A stretch of DNA of 64,000 nt. Source: Pseudomonadota bacterium (GTDB lineage Bacteria; Desulfobacterota; Desulfarculia; Desulfarculales; Desulfarculaceae). This document shows positions 44,074-50,942 of this stretch, piece by piece. The stretch is taken from positions 62,001-126,000 of the forward strand of contig JAHIQI010000046.1 of NCBI GenBank assembly GCA_018902755.1, read 5' to 3'. Under the pieces are notes generated by a model. The model worked only from the letters and a program-made list of their open reading frames with translations. It had not been told where the DNA came from and ran no database searches. Position numbers and translations under genes: made by a program. The number at the start of each line of letters is the position of its first letter. Position 1 is the stretch's first letter.

Positions 44074-45075
44074 TTGACCCAGCCCCTTTTGCGCATAGAC
44101 GACCTGACCACGGTGTTCGACTCCGAGGCCGGGCCCATCGTGGCCGTGGACGGCCTGAGCCTGTCCGTGGCACCGGGCGAGATCGCCGGGCTGGTGGGCG
44201 AGAGCGGCTGCGGCAAGTCGCTCACCGCCTTGAGCGTCATGGGCCTGTTGTCCCCGCCGGGGCGGGTGGCCATGGGCCGCATCCTGTTCCAGGACCGCGA
44301 TCTGCTCACCCTCAGCCAGGCCCAGATGCGCACCCTGCGGGGGCGTGAAATCTCCATGATCTTCCAGGAGCCCATGACCTCCCTGAACCCGGTGTTCACC
44401 GTGGGCCGCCAGATCGCCGAGGAGATCACGGTGCACGAAGAGGTCTCCAAGCGCGCGGCCTGGGAGCGGTCGGTGCAGATGCTGCACAAGGTGGGCATAC
44501 CCGAGGCCGAGACCCGGGCCAAGGCCTTTCCTCACCAGCTAAGCGGAGGCATGCGCCAGCGGGTGATGATCGCCATGGCCCTGGCCCTGGACCCGCAGCT
44601 GCTCATCGCCGACGAGCCCACCACCGCCCTGGACGTGACCATCCAGGCCCAGATTCTCACCCTGATGCGCGACCTCCAGTCCGAGACCGGCGCGGCGGTG
44701 CTGCTGATCACCCACAACTTGGCCGTGGTGGCCCAGACCTGCTCCAGGGTGATGGTGATGTACACCGGCCGCCTGGTGGAGGACGCGCCGGTGAACGAGC
44801 TTTTCGACCACCCCCTGCATCCCTACACCAGAGGACTGTTGGCCTGCCTTCCCGCCCGCTCCCCCCGGCCGGGCCAGAAGCTGCCCACCATCGGGGGCAT
44901 CGTGCCGCCCCTGGGCGATCTGCCTCAGGGCTGCGCCTTCAGCGACCGCTGCCCCGAGGCCTTTGACCTGTGCCGTCAGGCCGAACCGGCCCTCAAGGAA
45001 GTGGCCCCCGGCCATGCGGTGCGCTGTTATCTGCACCACGACCAGGCGCGGCGTGCCCGGAGGTTGGCGGCATGA
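44074..45075 (+). CDS. Peptide/opine-type ABC transporter ATPase (OppD/DppD-like)
   Basis: The 333-residue ATPase has Walker A GESGCGKS, signature LSGGMRQRV and Walker B LLIADEPTTALDV. Its C-terminal oligopeptide-transporter extension has the cysteine set GCAFSDRCPEAFDLC, which in related proteins can bind an Fe-S cluster. The TTG start has AGGAG eight bases upstream. It is paired with the next ATPase by an ATGA overlap. No permease or binding-protein gene is present here. Confidence 0.92.
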   Translation: MTQPLLRIDDLTTVFDSEAGPIVAVDGLSLSVAPGEIAGLVGESGCGKSLTALSVMGLLSPPGRVAMGRILFQDRDLLTLSQAQMRTLRGREISMIFQEPMTSLNPVFTVGRQIAEEITVHEEVSKRAAWERSVQMLHKVGIPEAETRAKAFPHQLSGGMRQRVMIAMALALDPQLLIADEPTTALDVTIQAQILTLMRDLQSETGAAVLLITHNLAVVAQTCSRVMVMYTGRLVEDAPVNELFDHPLHPYTRGLLACLPARSPRPGQKLPTIGGIVPPLGDLPQGCAFSDRCPEAFDLCRQAEPALKEVAPGHAVRCYLHHDQARRARRLAA

Positions 45076-46043
45076 ACCAGACGCCTCCTCTCATGGCCCT
45101 GGAAGGCCTCAGCAAATTTTTCAAGGTGGGCACGGGCTTCATGGGCATTGAGCGCCAGGTCGTGCACGCGGTGGACGGGGTGGACCTGGCGGTGGAGCCT
45201 CACGAGGTGCTGGGCCTGGTGGGGGAAAGTGGCTGCGGCAAATCCACCCTGGGCCGCCTGGCCCTGGGCCTACTCAAACCCACCACCGGCCGGGTGCTGT
45301 TCGAGGGCCAGGATGTTACCACCCTGGACCGGGCCGGTTGGAAGGCCCTTCGCCGCCAGATGCAGGTGATCTTCCAGGACCCGGCCACCTCCCTGAACCC
45401 GCGGCTCAACGTGGGCTCCATCCTGGCCGAGCCGCTTTTGATCCACGGTCTGGCCACCCGCCAGGAGGCCAAGGAGCGGGTGGGCGAGCTACTCAGCGAG
45501 GTGGGGCTTCGGCCCGAGCACGCCCGGCGCTACCCCCACCAGTTCAGCGGGGGCCAGCGTCAGCGCATCGGCATCGCCCGGGCCCTGGCCCTCCGGCCCA
45601 AGCTGGTGGTGGCCGACGAGCCGGTGAGCGCCCTGGACGTGTCCATCCAGGCCCAGGTGCTCAACCTGCTCATGGATTTGAAGCAGAGCTTCGGCCTGAC
45701 CTACATCTTCGTGGCCCATGACCTTTCGGTGGTGCGCCACGTGTCCAGCCGGGTGGCGGTGATGTATTTGGGCAAGGTGGTGGAGGTGGGCCCGGCGGCG
45801 GTGTTCGACAACCCGCCGCGCCATCCCTACACCGAGGCTCTTTTGCTGGCCGCGCCGGTGGCCGATCCCCACAAGGTCATGGCCCCGCCGCCGGTAAAGG
45901 GCGACGTGGCCAGCCCGGTTAACCCGCCCTCGGGCTGCCGCTTCCATCCCCGCTGCCCCGATGCCCAGGACATCTGCTCCCGCGAGGAGCCACCCCTAAA
46001 AGAGATCGAAGCCAACCACCGTTGCGCCTGCCATTTTCGTTAG
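45072..46043 (+). CDS. Peptide/opine-type ABC transporter ATPase (OppF/DppF-like)
   Basis: From the ATG at 45072 the protein has 323 residues. It has Walker A GESGCGKSTLGRL, signature FSGGQRQRIGIARAL, Walker B LVVADEPVSALDV, H-loop VAHDLSVV and the C-terminal CRFHPRCPDAQDIC cysteine set. It forms the second half of an OppDF-type heterodimer driving uptake through an unlinked permease. The stop codon is followed at once by the structured repeat copy at 46044 and then a terminator. Confidence 0.92.
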   Translation: MNQTPPLMALEGLSKFFKVGTGFMGIERQVVHAVDGVDLAVEPHEVLGLVGESGCGKSTLGRLALGLLKPTTGRVLFEGQDVTTLDRAGWKALRRQMQVIFQDPATSLNPRLNVGSILAEPLLIHGLATRQEAKERVGELLSEVGLRPEHARRYPHQFSGGQRQRIGIARALALRPKLVVADEPVSALDVSIQAQVLNLLMDLKQSFGLTYIFVAHDLSVVRHVSSRVAVMYLGKVVEVGPAAVFDNPPRHPYTEALLLAAPVADPHKVMAPPPVKGDVASPVNPPSGCRFHPRCPDAQDICSREEPPLKEIEANHRCACHFR

Positions 46044-46167
46044 CGCCGGCACAGCCAGACGGCGCAATACTGCGTTATCGGCATCGCTCAGGCCTCGCTG
46101 TAGGCGCAAGCTACACCTGCGGCCTTCGCTTGCCTAATGCCTTGCCTTCCACCGCCAGACTGTACCG
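46044..46167 (+). repeat. Structured dispersed element, copy A (3' of the Opp/Dpp ATPase gene)
   Basis: About 124 bases beginning right after the stop codon form a nested palindrome. The central hairpin is TGTAG (46099-46103) with CTACA (46111-46115), flanked by AGGCC/GGCCT, GGCAT/ATGCC and outer GGCG/CGCC and CAG/CTG pairs. The reverse complement of 63784-63904 aligns along its whole length; in the 33-base stretch ending at the central hairpin I count 28 identical positions. It is not coding. It may be a REP-like element or a conserved 3'-UTR RNA structure. Confidence 0.75.
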
Positions 46168-46189
46168 TAAGAGCCTAGGGTTTGATTCC

Positions 46190-46243
46190 CAAAACAAAAA
46201 GGCGGCATGACGATTCCGGGAACCATCATGCCGCCTTGTTTTG
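46190..46243. terminator. Bidirectional terminator between the ATPase gene and panE
   Basis: Twelve-base perfect arms (46199-46210 and 46226-46237) enclose a 15-base loop that can itself form a small TTCC/GGAA stem. Outer CAAAAC/GTTTTG pairing gives A-rich left and T-rich right sides, so it can work for both convergent transcripts. Confidence 0.85.
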
Positions 46244-46256
46244 CGGAAGGTTCGAG

Positions 46257-47192
46257 CTAGGCCTTCTTGGCCTCGCCCAGGTACTCGGCCTCCTTGGCCT
46301 GCACCAATTGAGTCAGGGTCTGGTTGATGGGGGTGGGCAGGCCCACCTGTTCGCCATGACGCACCACCGCGCCGTTGATGTAAGCCACCTCGGTGCGCCG
46401 CTTGGAGCGCACGTCCTGGAGCATGGAGTTGATGTTGGCCCCGGTGCGCCGGGCCACCTGCTGCACCGCGGCCAGCATGTCCTGGTGCAAGAAACGGATG
46501 CCCAGGGCCTTGCCCACGGCCACCGCCTCGGCCACCGCCGCGGCCATGAGTTCCCTGGCCGGAGCCAGTTCCAACAGACGGCCGTTGAGCACGTCCAAAA
46601 TGGCGGTGAGGGGGTTGATGCCCACGTTGATCACCACCTTGGTCCAGATGAGGTTCTGCACCCCTTCGCTGGCCTCGGTCTCGAAACCGGCCTTGAGGAA
46701 CAGGTCGCGCACCTGGCAGGTGAAGTCGTCCAAGAGGCCGCGGGCCGGGCCCACGTGGGTGACGCCGCGGCCGGCATGGCGCACCTTGCCCGGAGCCAAC
46801 AGGGTGGCCCCTTCGCTGGTGATGCCGCCCAGAACCCTTTCCGGCCCCAGGGCGTCCACCAGGGTCTCCACGTTCTCGGCCCCGTTTTGCAGGGTCAGGG
46901 CCCTGGCGCCGTCTCTCAGGTTATCGCGCAGGGCGCGGGCCACCTCCTGGGTGTGATAGGCCTTGGTGCATATGACCGCCAGGTCCACCTTGGCCAGCAT
47001 GGCCGGATCGGCCCCGGCGGGGATGCTCAGATGGTCCTCGCCCTGGGAGTGCTCCAGGAACACCCCCTGCTCGTCTATGAGTTGGGCCCGCTTGGCGCGA
47101 TGGTCCAACAGGCTGACCTCGGCCCCGGCCTGCTTAAGCCGGGCGGCCAGCATGAGGCCCATGGCTCCGGGGCCCACAATGGCTATCTTCAT
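46257..47192 (-). CDS. panE: 2-dehydropantoate 2-reductase
   Basis: The 311-residue NADPH enzyme reduces ketopantoate to pantoate in pantothenate and CoA synthesis. The Rossmann motif IVGPGAMGLMLAARL opens the protein. The catalytic lysine lies in LIWTKVVINVGINPLTAIL (about residues 188-206), and the C-terminal helical domain ends with TPINQTL. The GPGAMG loop replaces the usual GxGxxG minimally. It lies 9 bases after panB on the same strand, so the two consecutive pathway steps are co-expressed. Confidence 0.93.
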   Translation of the reverse strand: MKIAIVGPGAMGLMLAARLKQAGAEVSLLDHRAKRAQLIDEQGVFLEHSQGEDHLSIPAGADPAMLAKVDLAVICTKAYHTQEVARALRDNLRDGARALTLQNGAENVETLVDALGPERVLGGITSEGATLLAPGKVRHAGRGVTHVGPARGLLDDFTCQVRDLFLKAGFETEASEGVQNLIWTKVVINVGINPLTAILDVLNGRLLELAPARELMAAAVAEAVAVGKALGIRFLHQDMLAAVQQVARRTGANINSMLQDVRSKRRTEVAYINGAVVRHGEQVGLPTPINQTLTQLVQAKEAEYLGEAKKA

Positions 47193-47201
47193 TACCGTCC
47201 C

Positions 47202-48041
47202 CTAAAACTTGAGTTGATCCACCACGGCCTGGTCGATGGCGAAGCCGTGCTCCGGGGCGGGGAAGTCAGAGGAGCGGACCTCCTGGGTGTAGGAGGCCAC
47301 CGCCTGCTCCAACTGGGGGAACAGGTTCACGTATTGGCGGGCCATCTTGGGTGGATTGCGGTCGGCCAGGCCGATGATGTCGTGCACCACCAGCACTTGA
47401 CCGTCGCAGTCGGGCCCGGCTCCGATGCCGATGGTCACTATGGGCGAGTTGGCGGTGATGGCCGCCGCCAAGACCGAGGGGATGCACTCGAAGACGATGA
47501 GCTTGGCTCCGGCCTCGTACAGGGCCCCGGTGTCGTCGATCATCTTCTGGGCGCCGGCCAGGTCCTTGCCCTGGACCTTGTAGCCGCCCAGGGAGGCCAC
47601 GCTCTGGGGAGTCAGGCCGATGTGGGCGCAAACGGGGATGCCCGCCTCGGTGATGGCCTTCACCTGGGGAGCCATCTCCACGCCGCCCTCCAGCTTCACG
47701 CAGCCCACGCCGCCTTCCTTCATCATGCGCCCGGCGTTGGCCACGGCCTGGCTAACGCTCACCTGGTAGGACATGAAGGGCATGTCGCCGATGAGCAGGG
47801 GGCTCTTGAGGCCCCGGCGCACCGCCTTGATGTGGTGGATCATCTCGTCCATGGTCACCGGCACCGTGGAGTCGTAGCCCAAAACCACGTTGCCCAGGCT
47901 GTCGCCCACCAAGACCGAATCGACCCCCACCCGCTCCATGGCCAGGGCGGTGGGATAGTCGTATGCGGTCAGCATCACGATTTTTTCGCCGTTTTTCTTT
48001 TTTTGCACCAGATCCGGTACGGTGATCTGCTTGCGCTCCAT
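47202..48041 (-). CDS. panB: Ketopantoate hydroxymethyltransferase
   Basis: This enzyme transfers a one-carbon unit from methylene-tetrahydrofolate to 2-oxoisovalerate, giving ketopantoate. The 279-residue barrel has MLTAYDYPTALAME, VGDSLGNVVLGYDSTVPVT (Mg-binding Asp) and AHIGLTPQSV motifs. A GGAGGAGAGG ribosome site precedes the ATG. Interestingly, its cofactor is the product chemistry of the divergently encoded folD/fchA pair. It is first in the panB-panE operon. Confidence 0.95.
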   Translation of the reverse strand: MERKQITVPDLVQKKKNGEKIVMLTAYDYPTALAMERVGVDSVLVGDSLGNVVLGYDSTVPVTMDEMIHHIKAVRRGLKSPLLIGDMPFMSYQVSVSQAVANAGRMMKEGGVGCVKLEGGVEMAPQVKAITEAGIPVCAHIGLTPQSVASLGGYKVQGKDLAGAQKMIDDTGALYEAGAKLIVFECIPSVLAAAITANSPIVTIGIGAGPDCDGQVLVVHDIIGLADRNPPKMARQYVNLFPQLEQAVASYTQEVRSSDFPAPEHGFAIDQAVVDQLKF

Positions 48042-48174
48042 AGTCCTCTCCTCCTCACATTAGGTAGAAGCCGTGGATGAATGATGGGCGCAGTCCCGGC
48101 CAAAGCGGCAGTCTAGGTCCCCGAAGGGTTCCCAGCAGCCTGGACCAAGGCTTGCGCCACGAAATGTAGCTTCA

Positions 48175-48203
48175 TTGGTAACTGACGAATGGGGCCATGT
48201 CAA
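48175..48203 (-). promoter_or_regulatory. Candidate panB promoter
   Basis: On the minus strand a perfect TTGACA (48198-48203) is followed 17 bases later by TACCAA (48175-48180), a weak -10 box. It lies in the 319-base divergent gap 48042-48360, which holds no gene that I can see. Confidence 0.35.
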
Positions 48204-48237
48204 GCGCGGTGCCCGCAACTCCAGCGTCAGAAAAAGA

Positions 48238-48266
48238 TTGACACTATTTGCCCACTGTGTTGTGTT
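48238..48266 (+). promoter_or_regulatory. Candidate folD promoter
   Basis: A perfect TTGACA (48238-48243) is followed at 17 bases by TGTGTT (48261-48266), a poor -10 box. The start would be about 90 bases before folD. The gap also has a GC-rich imperfect dyad near 48272-48294. Confidence 0.35.
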
Positions 48267-48360
48267 TGGTGGCGCCAGCGCCCCCGGCGCGGGCATACCT
48301 GAAAAGCCAAGCAAACTTAATTGCCTAACACACGGCATTGTCTCATGAAAGGAGTAGGCC

Positions 48361-49236
48361 ATGGCGGCTGAGTTGATCAAGGGCTTGCCCATCGCCAAAG
48401 CGATCCGCGAAGAAATTATCGAGGAAGTCAACGGACTCAAGGCCAAGGGCGTGCAGCCCAAGCTGGCCGTTCTGTTGGTTGGCGACGACCCGGGCAGCGT
48501 CTGGTACGCCAAGTCCAAGGTAGGCGTCGGCGAAAAACTGGGCATCGAGGTGGACCTGCACACCATGGCCCCGGACACCAGCGAAGAGACCGTCCTGGAG
48601 CAGATCCAGGGCTGGAACATGGACTCTTCGGTGCATGGCATCCTGGTGGAACTGCCCCTGCCCAAGGGCCTCTCCAAGGAAAAGGTCATGGAGTCCATCA
48701 ACCCCAAAAAGGACGTGGACGGGGTGCACCCGGTCAACCGCGGCTATCTCCTGGGCGGCCAGGAGCACCTGGCCCTGGTGCCGGCCACTCCGCTGTCTTG
48801 CATCGCTCTGGCCGAGCGGGCGGGCATCGACTTCAAGGGCAAGCGAGTCACCCTGGTCGGCCGTGGCGACACCGTGGGCCGCCCCCTGGCCAGCCTGCTG
48901 ATCAAGCGCGACGCCACCATCACCGTATGCCACACCAAGACCAAGGACCTGGCCGCCGAGTGCCAGCGCGGCGAGATAGTGGTCGCGGCCGCCGGTTTCG
49001 CCGGTTTGGTGAAGAAGAACATGATCAGCCCCGGCGCGGTGGTAATCGACGCGGGCGTCAACGAGATCAAGGACGAGGCGACCGGCGAGAGCAAGTACGT
49101 GGGCGACTGCGAGCCCGACGTGGCCGACGTGGCCGCGGCCCTGAGCCCGGTCCCCGGCGGTGTTGGCAGCCTGACCACCACCATCATCATGGGCAACGTG
49201 CTCAAGGCCCTCAAGCTCCAGGGCGCGGACAAATAA
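48361..49236 (+). CDS. folD: Methylene-tetrahydrofolate dehydrogenase (FolD family)
   Basis: The 291-residue FolD-type protein interconverts methylene- and methenyl-tetrahydrofolate with NAD(P). The catalytic Tyr49 and Lys53 (YAKSK), the PKKDVDG aspartate and the Rossmann VGRGDTVGRP are present. The normally invariant Gln of the VQLPLP loop is Glu97 (LVELPLP), and the PCTP loop reads PATP. Both changes bear on the cyclohydrolase half-reaction, which the neighbouring FchA could supply. GGAG six bases before the ATG; the next gene follows after 12 bases. Confidence 0.92.
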   Translation: MAAELIKGLPIAKAIREEIIEEVNGLKAKGVQPKLAVLLVGDDPGSVWYAKSKVGVGEKLGIEVDLHTMAPDTSEETVLEQIQGWNMDSSVHGILVELPLPKGLSKEKVMESINPKKDVDGVHPVNRGYLLGGQEHLALVPATPLSCIALAERAGIDFKGKRVTLVGRGDTVGRPLASLLIKRDATITVCHTKTKDLAAECQRGEIVVAAAGFAGLVKKNMISPGAVVIDAGVNEIKDEATGESKYVGDCEPDVADVAAALSPVPGGVGSLTTTIIMGNVLKALKLQGADK

Positions 49237-49248
49237 GGAGGAGCGAAA

Positions 49249-49887
49249 ATGGCCCAGCAAGTCTATGAGATGACCCTGAACGACTTTATCGAAATCGCGG
49301 CCTCCAAGAGCCACACTCCCGGCGGCGGCAACGTGTCGGCGGTGGTGGCCACCCTGGCCGCCTCCATGGTGGCCATGGTGGGCAACCTCACCCTGTCCAA
49401 CAAGAAGTACGAGGAGCACAAGGACCAGGCCCAGGGCTGCGTGGACCGGGTCATGGGCATGATCGCCAAGCTCAAGGACCTGACCGTCAAGGACATGGAA
49501 GCCTTCGACGCCTACATGGGCGTGTTCAAGATGCCCAAGGACACCGACGAGGAGAAGGCGGCCCGCAAGCAGGCCATGGAAAACGCGGCCAAGCAGGCCA
49601 CCCTGGTGCCCCTGGATATCTGCAAGACCTGCCTGGACATCGTGGCCGAGGCCGACGGCCTGTCCAATTACGGCAACCTCATGGCCATCAGCGACGTGGG
49701 CGTGGGGGCCATGGTGGCCGAGGCCGCCCTGCGTTCCTGCATGCTCAGCGTGGACATCAACGTGCCCAGCATCAAGGACCAGGAATTTGTGAAGGACGTC
49801 CTGGCCGAGAAGGCGCGCCTGTTCACCCAGGCCGAGAAGCTGCGCACCCTGGCCATGGCCCGGGTCATCGAGAAGATGGGCGGCTAG
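49249..49887 (+). CDS. fchA: Methenyl-tetrahydrofolate cyclohydrolase (FchA/FTCD-C type)
   Basis: The 212-residue all-helical protein has the formiminotransferase-cyclodeaminase C-terminal fold, with the opening LNDFIEIAASKSHTPGGGNV and SAVVATLAASMVAMVGNL. It converts methenyl- to 10-formyl-tetrahydrofolate. The FolD-FchA pairing is known from clostridia and anaerobes using the folate branch of the reductive acetyl-CoA pathway or amino-acid fermentation. A strong terminator follows, so this is a two-gene operon. Confidence 0.9.
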   Translation: MAQQVYEMTLNDFIEIAASKSHTPGGGNVSAVVATLAASMVAMVGNLTLSNKKYEEHKDQAQGCVDRVMGMIAKLKDLTVKDMEAFDAYMGVFKMPKDTDEEKAARKQAMENAAKQATLVPLDICKTCLDIVAEADGLSNYGNLMAISDVGVGAMVAEAALRSCMLSVDINVPSIKDQEFVKDVLAEKARLFTQAEKLRTLAMARVIEKMGG

Positions 49888-49909
49888 CCTCCCGCGACCG
49901 AAAAACCCG

Positions 49910-49941
49910 GCGGGGGCCCTTAGGGGCTCCCGCTTTTTTTT
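49910..49941 (+). terminator. Intrinsic terminator after fchA
   Basis: Ten-base arms (49910-49919 and 49924-49933, one G-U pair) enclose a TTAG loop and are followed by T8. Confidence 0.92.
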
Positions 49942-49991
49942 GGGCTATAGCCCCTGTTGCGGGGTAGGCGGGCCTGTGATAGTTTTTCCAC

Positions 49992-50399
49992 ATGCGCAAG
50001 GGGTTTTTATTCAGATGGGTGGTCAACGCCCTGGGCCTTTTGTTCGTGTCCTGGTTGTTTGAAGGCATCCAGGTGAACGGAATAGGCTGGGCGTTCGTGG
50101 CCGCCCTGTTTTTAGGCGTGTTCAACGCCTTGGTCCGCCCGGTCCTTATTCTGCTCACCCTGCCCATAACCCTGGTCACCATGGGCCTGTTCATCGTGGT
50201 GATCAACGCCCTGATGCTCTGGCTCACCGGCACCCTGTTGGCCGGGTTCCAGGTGCACGGCTTCTGGACGGCGGTGGGCGGCGCCTTGATATTGAGCGTC
50301 ATAAGCATGGCGGCCAACTCCCTGGTGGGGGATAGGGGCAATATCGAGGTCATAGACATGCGCCGGGACGCGCAGGGCCGATGGGAGCGGAGGGACTAG
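49992..50399 (+). CDS. Phage-holin-family-IV-type membrane protein (PF04020-like)
   Basis: The 135-residue protein has four membrane helices with the family pattern: RWVVNALGLLFVSWLFEGI, then FNALVRPVLILLTLPIT and a C-terminal AANSLVGDRGNIEV. Despite the name, these are ordinary chromosomal membrane proteins of unknown role; there are no phage genes nearby. It lies 3 bases before the next small gene, indicating an operon. Confidence 0.85.
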   Translation: MRKGFLFRWVVNALGLLFVSWLFEGIQVNGIGWAFVAALFLGVFNALVRPVLILLTLPITLVTMGLFIVVINALMLWLTGTLLAGFQVHGFWTAVGGALILSVISMAANSLVGDRGNIEVIDMRRDAQGRWERRD

Positions 50400-50402
50400 A
50401 CC

Positions 50403-50678
50403 ATGGAAACTCACCAGAGGTCGTTGCAGCTAAGGGTCGATTCCTGCCAGGAAGTCATAGACCACATCAGCCGCCGCTTGTCGGCCGAGGACATCAACCC
50501 CCGCATCGTGGACCAGCTCGAGCGCCTGCGCGAGTTGTTGGCCTTTTTGGACCACCGCCTGGTCAACGAGAACGACCTCTACCGCATCGAGGTTTCCACC
50601 AACCAACTCCTGCGCGAACTGGGAGTGCTGTTCAACCACAACCACTTCGGCTCCCTCTACGACCACACCCTGCAATAG
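50403..50678 (+). CDS. Small helical protein of unknown function
   Basis: The 91-residue soluble protein is predicted to be almost entirely helical and charged (HISRRLSAEDINPRIVDQ, LERLRELLAFLDHRL), and ends in a His/Asn-rich segment. No domain is recognised. It begins 3 bases after the holin-like gene and is probably co-translated. The 150 bases after it carry a promoter and the small membrane peptide described next. Confidence 0.65.
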   Translation: METHQRSLQLRVDSCQEVIDHISRRLSAEDINPRIVDQLERLRELLAFLDHRLVNENDLYRIEVSTNQLLRELGVLFNHNHFGSLYDHTLQ

Positions 50679-50760
50679 CCGCCGCACCGGCCACCTCCCC
50701 CATTAGCATCCGCCGCCACGGCGCGGCCCATCTTGACAAGCGGCCCCCCGGCTCCTACTC

Positions 50761-50789
50761 TTGAGTTAGCCACGATTATTAGGTATATA
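50761..50789 (+). promoter_or_regulatory. Promoter for the small peptide and radical SAM gene
   Basis: TTGAGT (50761-50766) and TATATA (50784-50789) are 17 bases apart. The start would be near 50796, about 30 bases before the TTG of the peptide. A second TTGACA at 50733 has no good partner. Confidence 0.55.
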
Positions 50790-50827
50790 GGCTTCCGGTT
50801 TCCCAAACCGGCACAGGGAGGATCGCC

Positions 50828-50938
50828 TTGCCCCTTCGCCTTTTGGCCCTGGCGGCCAACAACATCATCCTGGCCCTGACCCTGGCCGTGTCCCTGTTCC
50901 TGGTGGGCCTGGTCACCCTTGCCCGCGTCCGGAACTAA
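50828..50938 (+). CDS. 36-residue single-span membrane peptide (TTG start)
   Basis: The frame from TTG at 50828 to TAA at 50936-50938 encodes 36 residues. A GGGAGG site (50816-50821) six bases upstream is one of the best in the region. The peptide is basic at both ends with one continuous hydrophobic span (about 12-30). It ends 4 bases before the radical SAM ATG, which has no ribosome site of its own, so the peptide may serve for translational coupling as well as, or instead of, having its own function. It has no recognised homologue. Confidence 0.55.
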   Translation: MPLRLLALAANNIILALTLAVSLFLVGLVTLARVRN

Positions 50939-50942
50939 CACC

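Noticed and set aside
46170..46195. A GGG-TTTGATT-CCC hairpin resembling a tRNA T-arm.
   Set aside because: Only three stem pairs, and no acceptor, D or anticodon arms around it. It sits between the repeat and the terminator and is most likely chance.
46182..48080. A 632-codon open frame on the plus strand opposite panE and panB.
   Set aside because: Composition is His/Gly/Gln-rich without domains, and it is antisense to two certain genes with good ribosome sites. Long antisense frames are expected at this GC content; similar ones at 1167-2702, 3378-4844 and 24044-25501 were rejected for the same reason.
48042..48360. 319-base panB-folD gap examined for a riboswitch (pantothenate or tetrahydrofolate type) or a third repeat copy.
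   Set aside because: No recognisable riboswitch core, and the only hairpins are weak or GC-rich dyads unlike the 46044/63784 element.
49992..50399. Holin-like gene considered as a prophage marker.
   Set aside because: The PF04020-type family is mostly chromosomal, and no phage structural, integrase or lysis genes are nearby.
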